This document shows, one piece after another, positions 23,144-34,538 of a stretch of DNA of 64,000 nucleotides. Each line of letters opens with the position of its first letter. The first letter of the stretch is position 1. The DNA comes from Ochromonas danica. Lineage: Eukaryota > Sar > Chrysophyceae > Chromulinales > Chromulinaceae. The position numbers and the translations under genes were made by a program. Location: positions 146,868-210,867 of the forward strand of contig VKHL01000039.1 in the NCBI GenBank assembly GCA_015146655.1, in the 5' to 3' direction. The notes beneath the pieces are model-generated. The model saw only the letters and a list, made by a program, of their open reading frames with translations. It had not been told where the DNA came from and did no database searches.

Positions 23144-25816
23144 CTATTCTAATAGCTCCGGATCATTGAGATCAGCAAAGTGATTGTTGTATGTTAATTC
23201 ATCTTCATACTCAGGTTGACTTAATTCAAAGTCTAGATCAAGATCTTCCACCTTGGATGTATTAGATGAGATCTTGTCTATCTCAAAAGGTGGTGGTAGA
23301 TAAGGCATTTCTGTCTCACCTCCTAATAGACCATCAAAGTCAATATTAGACATAGCAAAGAAAGCATGATTTTTAATATCATCAATGCCATTCTGTAAAG
23401 AACCTAAACGTAATGCTGCATTAGGATGAAGTAATCGACGTATAATAGATTTAGCATGAGGATCAAAATCTTGTGGAAATGCTAAATGTTTTTGTGAGTG
23501 TACAATCTTTTCAAATGTTCTTTGTTGATTTGAACTTTCAAAAGGTGTATGACCACAAAGTAATTCATAGACTAATGCACCAAATGCCCAATAATCAGCA
23601 CTTTTATCATGACCTTGTGTTAGTACCAACTCCCTATAACAGCAACAATTGATGATTAGCACTTATTAAGGGGGGATAGAAAAGGTGATTTAGTCTACTT
23701 ACGGTGCCATATAATCAGGTGTACCACATAATGTGAATGTACGATATTGAACAATGCCAGTCTTATTAATAAATGGAACTTGTTTAGCAAATCCAAAATC
23801 TACCAATTTTAGATATCCTCTTGCATCAATCATCAGATTTTCAGGTTTTAAATCTCGATAGATATAACCTAATTCATGAATATGTTCTAATGCTAGAAGA
23901 ACTGTTCCAACATAAAGAATGACATCTTCTTTTGGTAATCCACCATAACTACCTATTCGTCTTTCTTTATTTTTTTCATCATAGAGATAACTCCATAATT
24001 CTCCACCTGGAATAAATTCTAATAGAAAGCAAATTTTATTTCGACTTAGAATAACACCAAAATAATCAGAAATAAAAGGATGTTGTAAATTTTGTAATGC
24101 TATCACTTCTCGTCGAACATAGACATGTTGTCCGTTATCAACAATTGCTTTTTTATCTAAACATTTTAATGCCATTTGTTTATTCATAGCACGATGTAAT
24201 ACTAAGAAAACATTACCAAATGTTCCTTTTCCTAATGGACGTAATATATTAACATCTGCTAAAGATGAACAATGGAATGGTGCTAATGACTGTCGTCTAG
24301 CACATGCAGTTTGTCTACGTCGTTCCGCTGTAGCAAGAATCTCCTTTTCTGCATCAACAGATGGTTCAAAATTTGTCGAAGACGAAGAATTTTCGATTGG
24401 ATTACTTTTTCTACTATTCGATTCTGTGGTTAATGAACCACGTCTTCGTTTAATTTCATCATCTTCAGTTTTACGAATGGCTTCTATTAGTTGATCTTTT
24501 GTAAATGATCCTAATGTTCCTTCATCAGAGATAGCTGTTAATGCTCCTGCTACTTCATCAGCTGTTTTTTCTAATCCACCAATTTCAACAATACCATCTG
24601 ATGCAAATCTTTCACCATGACTAGATAGAAATTGTCCATCTATTGCTACAAAGATTTCACCTAATCCACATACTAAACGTTGTCCTGAAAACATTCGATG
24701 AATTGAAAATTGTCCCATTAATTCTCTTAATCGAAAATCACTTAATTTAGCAAATATCTTTGCAGATCGGATAATACGAAATTCATTCATTTTATTGAAT
24801 TTTTCCACAAATTCACCTAACATAGAATAAAAATCTTGACTTTCAAGATAATAACATTCTACAGGTCCACGTGCTACAATATTAGCTTTACGTGGTTCTT
24901 TCTTAATTAAAGCACGTTCACCAAATACTTCACCTTCACCTAATTCTAATAGAAATTGTTCATTACCACTATCATCTGCTTTCGAGACAGCAACTTTACC
25001 ACGAAAGATGACATAAAATTGATCACCAATATCACCTTGTCGTATAATATACTGACCATCTTCATAAGATTGTTTAGTTAATGATCTTGCTAATTGATTT
25101 AATTTTTGTACACCAATAGAAGCAAATAAAGGTATTTTAGCAAGAAATTGTGATAATTGAACATTTTGATTTGATGAAGATGTTACCATAGCTTGTCTGA
25201 AGAAAACACGATCTAATGTCCATAAGGTACAATAATTTACAGCACGTATAGTAGCAGCACGTGGTGAATTATACATTAATGCTAAATCACCAAAAGATGA
25301 ACCATTTTCAATATATCCTAATGATTCATCATTAATAAAGATTTCACATGTTCCTTCTTCTAAAATATAAAATAATTCACCTTGATCACCTTGTTGTATA
25401 ATAATATCACCTTCTGATGCATCTTCAGCTTGCATTACATCAATCACATCTTCTAATTCATAATCACGTAATTGACTAAATAGAAAATGTCTTTTTAAAA
25501 CAGATAATAAAATTAATTTTGTTGTTTCTGATTTCATTACAACATCAACACGTGTTATAGCAGATGCTTCAGGTTCAACTGCTTCACCTAAAATTTGTTG
25601 ACGTCTTTTTGGTATACCACCATTTTCACGTTTTAAGAGAATACTTTTACGTGAAACATGTGCTGCAGCATTATTTTCATCATGAAAATCTTGAATAAGA
25701 TCTAACATTTCTTCCATAAGACTTTCTGCTGTTTTTGCAGTTTGAAATAACATAGGTACCCAAAAGAGTGTTTGATACTCTTTACCAACATTTAATTCAT
25801 TCATATCTAATAACAT
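23144..25816 (-). CDS. Cyclic-nucleotide-dependent protein kinase (PKG-like, AGC family)
   Basis: Exons 25816-23703 and 23633-23144; the 69 bp intron is phase 2, inside the APE motif of the kinase. Product 867 aa. Two full cyclic nucleotide-binding domains (about residues 95-205 and 225-340) have FGDLALMYNSPRAAT and FGERALIKKEPRKAN phosphate-binding cassettes. A third, shortened and degenerate one starts near 345. The kinase domain (about 520-790) has GKGTFGNV, the ALKCLDKK lysine, YRDLKPEN, DFG and GTPDYMAPE, all intact. A DFDGLL-containing C-terminal extension follows, as in AGC kinases. Layout is that of protist PKGs, which bind cGMP or cAMP and control secretion, motility or flagellar behaviour. 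Nucleotide preference was not determined. It is divergent from the TM9 gene. Confidence 0.92.
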
Positions 25817-26164
25817 GATCTATCTAATCTTATTTATTCAATCCTTCATCTCGTGATGAACGTTATCCCCCTCTGTCAAAAACTATTTAAGTTAAGACAA
25901 TGGGTTTGCGTTACGGGTTTGGGTTGAGGTTGGGTCATGGGTTTGGGTTATGGGTTTGGGTTGTGTGTGTGTGTGTTGGTTGGCATGGAAGCAACAAAAC
26001 AACAACAAGGACACTTGACAGGAAGGAAGAGAAACAAAGGATCATCCCCGTCCATCCTCTCTTGTTTCTTCATCCTCTCTTTTTCCTCCACCCTTGAAAC
26101 AGATTGTTAACTCAATTATTATTATCCTATCTTTCTTATTTCTTCTCAGATATTCAGATTAACA
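25817..26164. other. divergent promoter region with telomere-like G-rich tract
   Basis: Between the kinase start (-) and the TM9 gene start (+). At 25902-25962 the plus strand reads as degenerate GGGTTT/GGGTTA units (about ten), passing into GTGTGT. No gene seen. Confidence 0.6.
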
Positions 26165-28344
26165 ATGATGATGATGAAGAATAATCATATTGTTTTCCGA
26201 ATCAGTCTACTTCTATTAGTAGTTACTCTATGCTGGTCACATGGTGCTTATTATCTTCCTGGAGTATCTCCTGCATCCTATGAATATTCTGAACCGGTAT
26301 GCTATTTATTATTTCTTTTTGCTTTTTTGATTAAAATCATTTTTTTTCATTTTAATGTTTTTAATGTTTGTGTTTTGTCTATAGGTGAAAATGTTTGTCA
26401 ATAAATTGACATCAACTAAGACACAAATTCCTTTTGAATATTATTCTTTACCATTTTGTAAACCACATAATACAGGATTAAAATCTGAAAATCTTGGTGA
26501 ACTGATTAGTGGAGATCGTATTGAAAACTCTGTCTATAAGGTATAATATCTACTATACTTTCTTCCCCTTCACTATGATCTATCTAAGACTGATTATGCT
26601 TTTTAGTTAAACATGAAAGTAGCAAAGACCTGTCAAGTAGCTTGTGTGAAGAAATTAAAGAAGACTGAGAGAGAAGCCTTTGAAAATGCGATTAATGATG
26701 ACTACCGTGTACATTGGATTGTTGATAGCTTGCCAGTGGGTTCAAATATTCTTCTACCAGGTGGTGAAAGCTCTTTTATTCGTGGATTTCCTGTTGGATT
26801 TACTGTTACAACTGGCAAGAATACGAATCGTTACCTTTATAATCATGTCCGTATGATCATCGAGTATCATGATGATAAGGATTTTGAGTTACTCAATGCT
26901 GATGATGAAACAACTACGAAGATTGTTGGTTTCCGTGTGGAACCAATGTCTATTAAGCACAGCTGGGAGGGTGCTGATTTCGTGGCTGGCAAGACCTCTT
27001 TAATCACCTGTAATGCCGCGAATCCTGCCAAATCTGACCCCAAGAACTACTTGTCAGTGGATCGTGGTAGTGACCCTACCGTTGTCTTCACTTATGATGT
27101 GGTTTGGCAGAAATCTTCCACTGAATGGTCTCAACGCTGGGATCTCTATCTCACTACCAATAGTCCCAATGAGAAGGTTCACTGGTTTAGCATTTCCAAT
27201 AGTATGATGATTGTTCTCTTTTTAACGATGATGATTGCCATGATCTTGGTTCGTGCTCTAAGAAAGGATATTGCCCAGTATAATGATCCTGCCAATATGG
27301 AAGAAGCCAAAGAAGAATCTGGTTGGAAGCTGGTCCATGGAGATGTCTTTAGACCTCCCTCCGAACAACCCATGCTATTCAGGTTAGTTGTATCATGAGA
27401 ACCTCTATGTTGCTGAAATAACTTACAAGAATGATGAATGTGTTTGTAGTGTCTTTGTGGGAACAGGTGTGCAGCTCTTCTCCATGGCAATCGCGACTTT
27501 GTCCTTTGCGCTATTGGGGTTGCTTTCACCTGCCAATCGAGGATCTCTGATTACTGCATTTATCATGCTCTTTGTCTTCATGGGTTCTTTTGCTGGCTAT
27601 TATTCATCTTCTATCTACAAGATGTTCCGCGGTGTTGAATGGAAGCAGAATACGTTGCTGACAGCTTTCCTTTACCCTGGAATCGTTTTCACCATTCTCT
27701 TTGCTCTGAACTTGATGTTCTGGACTCAGGGTAGCTCTGGTGCTATTCCATTCAGTGCCTTCTTCACACTGCTCTTTTTATGGTTCTGTGTGTCTGTACC
27801 ACTTGTGTTCTTGGGTTCCTTCTTCGGATACAAGAAGGAAACTCCAAGTTTTCCTGTGCGTACTAATCTCATCCCTCGAGCTGTGCCTCAACAAGCATGG
27901 TACATGTCTCCCTTCATCACATGTGCTGTGAGTGGAATTCTGCCTTTTGGTGCCTGCTCAGTGGAGCTCTACTTCATCATGTCTGCTCTTTGGTTGCATC
28001 AAATTTATTACATCTTTGGCTTCCTCTTTGCCGTGATGATCATTTTGATTTTGACGTGCGCCGAAGTCTCCATTCTTCTCACTTATTTCCAATTATGTAA
28101 CGAGGATTACCATTGGTGGTGGAGGTCATTTTTGCATTCTGGCTCATGTGCTTTCTATATCATGACCTATGCTATGTGGTACCACGCGACTGAGCTGGAA
28201 ATGCACGGCTTGCTGCCTGTAGTGCTTTACTACGGCTACATGTCCATCATTGCCTTTACTTTCTTCCTTATCACCGGCACCATTGGCTACTTTTCTTCCT
28301 TCTGGTTCAACCAGCAGATTTATGGTTCCATCAAGGTGGACTAA
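26165..28344 (+). CDS. Transmembrane 9 superfamily protein (TM9SF/EMP70, nonaspanin)
   Basis: Exons 26165-26296, 26385-26540, 26607-27382 and 27450-28344; introns of 66-88 bp. Product 652 aa. A signal peptide (LLLLVVTLCWSHGA) precedes the lumenal domain with YLPGVSP, VNKLTS and YYSLPFC-P, hallmarks of the family. The first membrane helix is near SMMIVLFLTMMIAMI, followed by the cytosolic loop with GDVFRPP and eight more hydrophobic helices. The C terminus IYGSIKVD carries the KxD-type signal that binds COPI and keeps family members in the Golgi. TM9SF proteins sort membrane cargo, including glycine-rich transmembrane domains, and affect adhesion and phagocytosis in amoebae. The 3' exon has noticeably more G/C-ending codons than the 5' exons. 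Confidence 0.93.
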
Positions 28345-28637
28345 ATCCTTAATGTAAGATAGGCAGTTGGAGAGTGCATCTGGATGGGGACACTTCCTTG
28401 TCGTAGGGATAGATGGGCCCAAGGAATAGTTGTTTACTTTGTATGGCTAACATTCAGTTAAAGAAAGAAAGAGAACCTTCTTTTCGTTACATTTCTAATA
28501 GCTAAAATTCACCTTAACAGGACACTATAATTAGACTGTCGCCAAGGTTTCGAAGTGCGGGGAAGAGGAGAAGCTTATCAAAAGCGAAGAGAGCAAGGCA
28601 TCATCATGAGATGAGATTAGAAGACATGAGATCGAAC
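28345..28637. other. intergenic, convergent 3' ends of TM9SF and DGAT2
   Basis: No gene or repeat recognised. Confidence 0.5.
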
Positions 28638-29853
28638 TCAAATAATACGCAAGGTGCGATCACCCATACCAAAGCGATGTCGGTAGGTATTGTAAACACG
28701 ATCCATCTCAGACAAGAACATCTCATGATACTTTTGAACATCTTCATCCGTTGGATTGGGAATATGAGGAACAGGAATGGGTTTACCAATAACATTTACC
28801 AAGTCACATGGTTTACCTGGACCAAAAGGTAATCCAAAGGCACCAAAGAAGATCATAGGTAAGAAACCAATCTTCCGTCCAATTTTCGTCAATAAGCGTG
28901 ACTTGGGGACATAGAACGAGAATAGATTATGTAATCCAAAGGTAAATACAGGCACTAATGGATAACCATATTTTAATGCTAATTTCACAAAACCTGCACG
29001 CTTTTTCAAGAATAATACACATTCTTTACGATTCGTTGCTAAATGTGTACATTCTTGTACTCCACCTGGACAGATAATTGGACTAAATTTACGATCTAAT
29101 GATCTAATTAATTGCTTTTTATCCACAGAAGCAGCTGACATCCAAGTATAGACATGCTTCATTAATGGAATCTTAAAGCATATTCCTGTCACACAACCTT
29201 GTGCACGATGATTAGCAAATCCTGTTTGTGTAGGATAGAATGCACAAATGCCTAATGGTAAAACACCATGTGGTTCTAATCCAAAGATAGCAGGATGTAA
29301 TGCTTCTAAAGCTGCTTTATCTTCTACAAAGACTCGCATATGATAAAATTGTGCAGCTTTCTTCATTGTCCATGAACCAATATGACGTGTAAACTATAAC
29401 ACAATAGTACCCACAAAAAAAACATAATAATGTTATATATAATATGTAATGTTATAATAATGTAATAAACAGGTATAGCGTAATTAGACTTACCTTAGGT
29501 TGTTTACGAGGATCAGCAGAAGTTAAAGCTGACAATAACATAATTCCTAATAATCCTGCTAAGATGATAGGTGGTGCAAGACAATAGAGTAAGACAACAA
29601 TAAGAGGAAAGAAGAAATAGAAGAATGTCCATCCAATCCAAAAGAAGACTGCAAGATAATGTGTAATATTACGAGGTATTTCACTGTAATCCACCACACA
29701 TTCAAAAGTAGGGGAAGGATCAAATGTTACTGTAGCGGCTGCTGTGGTATTGTCAGTGTCATTATTGGATGACGATGACGATGATGACGATGATGATGCA
29801 ACGTGGACATAATCATTAAAAGAAGTTTCCTTTGTATTTGCTTGACTTTCCAT
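28638..29853 (-). CDS. DGAT2: Diacylglycerol O-acyltransferase type 2
   Basis: Exons 29853-29494 and 29393-28638; the 100 bp intron is phase 0. Product 371 aa. The start is the first ATG in frame; the frame is open upstream to 29946 but has no ATG. A Ser-rich N terminus precedes a membrane hairpin (YFFFPLIVVLLYCLAPP...LLGIMLL). The catalytic motif EPHGVLPLG corresponds to HPHG/EPHS of the family, and CPGGVQE and RxGF(V)KLAL are the other conserved blocks. DGAT2 makes triacylglycerol from diacylglycerol and acyl-CoA on the ER and lipid droplets. The EPHx form is the one found in plant and algal DGAT2, as opposed to animal HPHG. Confidence 0.92.
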
Positions 29854-30158
29854 ATTTAATAATGAGAAGAAGAAGTAGAAGAAGAAGAAGGAGGAGAAGG
29901 AAATAGGAAGTAGATTTCTCTTCTTTTTTTTCTGCTGGTTGATCACACTGGATTTGGATTCGGATGAATGAATGATGAACAGAATCAGATCAAACGTGTT
30001 AACTTAACAGTCAGATAATCCTATGCATGGTAATAATATTCAGTTAACTTCCCACCAGACGATGAAGATGATTGATGTGATGGATTGATTGATTGATTGA
30101 TTATTATTCATTGATTGATTGAATCTACACTGAATATTTGTATGACATTGAACAAAGA
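29854..30158. other. divergent promoter region with TTGA repeats
   Basis: Separates DGAT2 (-) and the gene at 30159 (+). A (TTGATTGA)n tract lies at 30081-30125. A GAAGAAGAAG run at about 29863-29890 lies just 5' of the DGAT2 start. Nothing else seen. Confidence 0.6.
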
Positions 30159-31090
30159 ATGAGAGGATTCTTTCTTATCATTTCCTATACCTGCTATCTA
30201 ATCATTTTCTGGTAAGTCCTATTTCACATACTGACTATCATTTGCACTATGTACAGTATGAAGTCATCCTTATTGTTGATTGTGTAAATAGTGTTTCATC
30301 ACAATGGACCTTGGCACAAGAACAACAACAACAAAAGCAAGAGAATGATCTTACAGCAGCAATCTTCACCAACATGATGATGTCAGCAGATCAAAACAAT
30401 TCTTCATCTCCAACTACTACTACTACCACCAATAGAGAAGCTATATTACATAATTTTCAGACTGTTTTAGATGATTCTGTACAAGAAGAGATGAACAATA
30501 GTCACATTGAGAATGATCAAGAACAGTCTTCTCCCTCTGACTCTGACAATAACCGTGAAAATCAAAACACGAGCAATAGTACAGACAACACTGATAGCAA
30601 CAGTGATGGAAGCAGTGTGGTTGACCCTGCTGCTAACCTTTCTGTCTTTGCAATGATGATGGAACAGATGCAGTCTGATTTTGCTCCGTTTCTTATGCTA
30701 ATTCCCAAGCCATGGAAGGCATGGATAAAGCAGACGACTTTGAGAACTTTTGAGGAGATCAAATTCACTCTCATTGGTGCCATGGCACCTATGGTGATTA
30801 CTGCAGGGAAAACTCTTCAACAATGTTCGAAAGGAATAATTTGGATGGCGAAAGCATTGGTTCGATTGGGACAGGAAATGGAGGCCCAGAAGAAGGAACG
30901 ACACTCAAAGAAACATGATGCTGGGATCGCCTATTCTAATGCAGCAACTTCGAATATGGTAGGTAGTGAGAGTAATCACTCAGTACAGAGTGATGATAGT
31001 CCAATAGTGGCAGCAGCAGTGGATGATGAGAGGAATACCCAGCAATCAGAAGTAGAAGAAGACTTAGGAGAGGTTATTGAATTAAATTAA
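30159..31090 (+). CDS. Unknown secreted or membrane-associated protein
   Basis: Proposed exons 30159-30211 and 30292-31090 (intron 80 bp, phase 2), giving 283 aa. This choice gives an N-terminal signal peptide (MRGFFLIISYTCYLIIFCVSS) joined in frame to WTLAQEQ. A nearer acceptor at 30256 would lead to an early stop, so the acceptor at 30291 is preferred. Residues about 40-140 are Asn/Ser/Asp/Thr-rich and disordered. Residues about 150-240 look folded, with a hydrophobic amphipathic region (FAPFLMLIPKPWKAWIKQ...FTLIGAMAPMVITAG), then a basic stretch and an acidic end. I do not recognise a family. The coding frame is convincing; the first exon is inferred. Confidence 0.6.
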
Positions 31091-31194
31091 ATGTGAAATA
31101 TTGTTTTCTTTCATATGGTTAGTTTAGGGTTTAACTGATTTGAGCTCTTTCTTATGTGGGAAATACCACTAACAGCTACATTGGTTGAAAACTG

Positions 31195-32055
31195 TTAAGC
31201 ATGAAAAGCGGCATCAATACGTACAACAGCAGAGTTCATCATAGGGTTTTCAATGATTGCCTGAACTAAATGAGCAAATTCTTCTGGAGTTCCCTTACGC
31301 TTAGGGAAAGGAATAGGAGATGTTGCCTCATCAATGTCAGCAATCATATCAGTATTGAATAACCCTGGAGCGATGGTATTCACACGAATACCATGTGGAG
31401 CAAGTTCTCTAGCTAGAGGTAATGTCATTGCTACAATAGCTCCTTTACTTGCTGCATAAGCAGAATAACCTGGGATACATTCAAAAGCAGCAATACTGGC
31501 AGTATTGATAATAACACCACGTTCATGATCACCATCTAATTCATTCTTTATCATTTGTTCCGTAACAAAACGATTCGCATTAAATGTCCCAATGACATTA
31601 ATTCCAATCAGCTTTGTAGCATGTGAAACATATTTCTCACCATCTGTGGTGATAAAAGAAGGGGTGAAAATACCTGCACAATTAATAAGTGTATTGATTT
31701 TACCAAATGCCTTGACTGCACCATGAACAGCTGCACTCACTTGCTCTTCACTAGTTACATCACATTTCATGGTATAGACTTGAGCATGTTGATTAGCTGC
31801 ATGAATAAGATGTTGAGTTTCTTCCACTCCTTTCAGATCTAATAATGCCACTTTAGCACCTTGCTTAGCTAATCGAATAGCTGTTGCTCTTCCTAAACCA
31901 GCACCAGCACCTGTGATCACAGCAGCAACATTGGCGATCTTATTTAAAGATGGTACAGTCGTAGAAAAAGAAGACATGGTCATCCGAAGATGATGAGAGT
32001 ATGCATCAGAGAAAGTGATGAGAAGTGAAACAAGAACGAAGAAGAACAATGACAT
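31195..32055 (-). CDS. HSD17B10: Short-chain dehydrogenase/reductase, HSD17B10-like, with signal-like N terminus
   Basis: Single exon, 286 aa. Rossmann motif TGAGAGLG (residues 48-55), LDLKG for cofactor choice (Asp favours NAD), NCAG, the catalytic Ser in NTASIAAFE and YSAYAASK for Tyr/Lys. The C-terminal block EFAHLVQAIIENPMMN is characteristic of 3-hydroxyacyl-CoA dehydrogenase type 2, a mitochondrial enzyme in branched-chain and fatty acid oxidation and part of mitochondrial RNase P in animals. Here residues 1-18 form a strong signal-peptide-like segment (LFFFVLVSLLITFSDA) instead of a classical mitochondrial presequence. An internal Met at residue 25 could give a shorter form without it. 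Location is therefore uncertain. Confidence 0.87.
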   Translation of the reverse strand: MSLFFFVLVSLLITFSDAYSHHLRMTMSSFSTTVPSLNKIANVAAVITGAGAGLGRATAIRLAKQGAKVALLDLKGVEETQHLIHAANQHAQVYTMKCDVTSEEQVSAAVHGAVKAFGKINTLINCAGIFTPSFITTDGEKYVSHATKLIGINVIGTFNANRFVTEQMIKNELDGDHERGVIINTASIAAFECIPGYSAYAASKGAIVAMTLPLARELAPHGIRVNTIAPGLFNTDMIADIDEATSPIPFPKRKGTPEEFAHLVQAIIENPMMNSAVVRIDAAFHA

Positions 32056-32476
32056 TATTTTGTGTTGGCTTTCTTGATTCTTAGCAGTAGATGAGCTTCT
32101 TCCTTCAATTGGGTTCTATTATGGTCTTTATGGTAGTGGATCAATTTCATCTTCTTCATCATCTTTCAAGACCACGAGAAGGCCAGGGGCATGTGCAACC
32201 TCAACCTCAACTCAACCCAACCAACCCAACCAACACAACCAGCCTGCACCTCTGACTTCTTATGGCGAGCTGTTCAAAGGATGGAGAAACGCGTTGCTCG
32301 AAAACAGCGTTTTCCCAACAAACAGACAATGATCAGATGGATAAAAACGTCTTTTCCCCTAGAAACTGTTTTTTGTTGTGTGATCTGATCACGAACAGAG
32401 CTGTAGAGAGAGGGGATTTGGGATTGATAGATTGATAGTCTAGTCTAGAGAAAGCAAACCAAACAATTGTAGTCTA
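32056..32476. other. divergent promoter region with CAACC repeats
   Basis: Between the SDR (-) and the Sel1 gene (+). A tract of CAACC/CCAACC units runs at about 32198-32246. No gene recognised; a short frame at 32191-32388 lacks any feature of a real protein. Confidence 0.6.
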
Positions 32477-34030
32477 ATGTCATCCTTTACAACTTCTTTT
32501 GCCACACTTCAAGAGAAGATTCTTCTTTTAGAAAGTCTTCTTCTTCTTCAACAAGAAGGTGGAAATGCTCGTATTCATGCTTTAGCAAATGAACTTTTCC
32601 CTTTAGCATTACCCTATCTTGAGAATCTTCCTGTTGGACATGTTGATCGTCAGAAAATCAACCATCTACTCTTTCCATGTTATTTAGAAGGATGGGGTAC
32701 TCCTAAGGATATCAGCAAAGCTTATGCTGTTGCTCTAGAAGGTGCTGAAGCTAATGATGCTATTAGCCAATGTAACCTAGGTGACTGTCTCATGAAAGGT
32801 TTGAATGTCATTGCTAATCCTAAACTAGCCATGGACTATTATCAAAAGTCAGCTGAACAAGGATACTCTATAGCACAATTCAAATTAGGTTTATGCTATT
32901 ACCAAGGTGATGGAGTAGAGAAGAATGTTATGGAAGCAGTAGTCTGGTTTCAAAAAGCTGCTGAACAAGGTTATGCTAAAGCTCAAAGTGAACTTGGTCT
33001 ATGCTATCATACTGGTTTAGGAGTACCTAAAGATGTTGAGAAAGCTGTTATATGGTATAAACTAGCAGCAGAGAAAGGTGTAGCAGCAGCACAAAACAAT
33101 CTGGGTGTTTGTCTGAAAGATGGGGAAGGTTGTGAGATTGATCTTAAAGCAGCCTTTGAATGGTTCTATAAAGCTTCTGTACAAGATCATTCAACTGCAC
33201 AGTACTATCTAGGTGAATGCTATGAACGTGGTATTGGTGTGAAAGCTGATGTTACCACAGCTGCTATTTGGTATAAGAAAGCTGCTATGGCAGGAGATAG
33301 AGATGCCTCATATAATTTAGGAGTCTTTTTCATGAATGGAATAGGAGTTGAAGGAGATGTATCAACGGCATTGACCTGGTTTCAAGTTGCTGCCGATCAA
33401 GGACATGCACAAGCACAAGTTAATTTAGGTATTTGCTTTAAAGAAGGTTATGGTACCGAAAAAAATCCTGTAGCAGCTGTTCATTGGTTTCGTAAAGCTG
33501 CTGAACAAGGGCATCCTGAAGGTCAATACCATCTGGGAAATTGTTGTTCATCTGGTTTTGGAGTTCCCCAGTTGAATGTCGAAGAGGCGGTCGTTTGGTT
33601 TAGAAAAGCAGCAGAACAAGATTGGCCTAAAGCACAGACAGCTCTTGCAATTAGCTATCAATATGGAGAAGGGGTTGAATATGACCCTGTGCAAGCATTC
33701 CATTGGTACACTAAAGCAGCTGATAATGGCGATGCTAAGGCACAATGTAACCTAGGAGTTATTTACCTCGATGGAATTGAAGGATATAACACTGCGAATA
33801 AACAGTTAGCAGTAGAGTATATAAAGAAGAGTGCTGAGCAAGGATATATTGATGGTATATATTATCTTGGCTATTGCTACGAGGGTGGTTTTGGTATTGA
33901 TGCTAACTTGAAGAAAGCTGTGGAATTATATCGTCAAGCTGCTAAACAAGGTCATCGTGATGCTATTGAAGAATTAGATCGTCTTGAGAACGAAATGGAA
34001 GATATGAGCGAGAATGATGAAGATGAATAG
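32477..34030 (+). CDS. Sel1-like repeat protein
   Basis: Single exon, 517 aa. After about 70 N-terminal residues come about twelve Sel1-like repeats of about 36 residues, each showing the pattern A-x-LG-x-C-Y-x-x-G-x-GV...D...A-x-x-W-(F/Y)-x-K-A-A-x-Q-G. The C terminus is acidic (NEMEDMSENDEDE). Sel1 repeats form an alpha-solenoid that binds partners; in Hrd3/SEL1L they act in ER-associated degradation, but this protein lacks a signal peptide and transmembrane helix, so a cytosolic scaffold is more likely. Two repeats (around VNVIANPK- and EGYNTANK-type loops) are irregular. Confidence 0.9.
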   Translation: MSSFTTSFATLQEKILLLESLLLLQQEGGNARIHALANELFPLALPYLENLPVGHVDRQKINHLLFPCYLEGWGTPKDISKAYAVALEGAEANDAISQCNLGDCLMKGLNVIANPKLAMDYYQKSAEQGYSIAQFKLGLCYYQGDGVEKNVMEAVVWFQKAAEQGYAKAQSELGLCYHTGLGVPKDVEKAVIWYKLAAEKGVAAAQNNLGVCLKDGEGCEIDLKAAFEWFYKASVQDHSTAQYYLGECYERGIGVKADVTTAAIWYKKAAMAGDRDASYNLGVFFMNGIGVEGDVSTALTWFQVAADQGHAQAQVNLGICFKEGYGTEKNPVAAVHWFRKAAEQGHPEGQYHLGNCCSSGFGVPQLNVEEAVVWFRKAAEQDWPKAQTALAISYQYGEGVEYDPVQAFHWYTKAADNGDAKAQCNLGVIYLDGIEGYNTANKQLAVEYIKKSAEQGYIDGIYYLGYCYEGGFGIDANLKKAVELYRQAAKQGHRDAIEELDRLENEMEDMSENDEDE

Positions 34031-34538
34031 TTTCTTTGTGAACTGTATACTCACTATTATGTTGTTGGAATAGTGATTCATTATGAATTGAGTTGTTGTG
34101 TTATACTTGTATGATGGTATTATAGTAGGAATTAACTAGTACTGTATTACCGTCCTTAAGACTTGTTATGGTTATTGACTATTATACGTATTAAATAATT
34201 TTTTCCAGGTCATCTAACATATCTTATTTTAGTTTTAGTAGTACTGTATATATCGTTTTGAGTTTTTATCACATCCAATACATCCACGAATTGGTTGTGC
34301 ATTTAATAGCCATCGGTGGGTTATTGATACCTAACAGCGTGTTGCTGACAGAAGGAGGAGAGTTGCAGAATTGATGGCCAAAATACCAAAAGAAATGCGG
34401 AACTATTTTTGGAACTATCGCATTGGGTGTACAAGAGTTTCAACAATAAATATTGATGTTGAATTATTATAATTAAAGTTTGAAAAGGACAGAACAATGA
34501 GACATACTGCTGTCGTCTTTAAACATCACATGCTTTAA
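34031..34538. other. intergenic, convergent 3' ends
   Basis: AT-rich, between the Sel1 gene stop and the HU/EF-hand gene stop. No gene or repeat recognised. Confidence 0.5.

Noticed and set aside
29854-29946. Extended DGAT2 N terminus with a hydrophobic Phe-rich stretch
   Set aside because: There is no ATG in frame upstream of 29853, so the stretch is most likely 5' untranslated.
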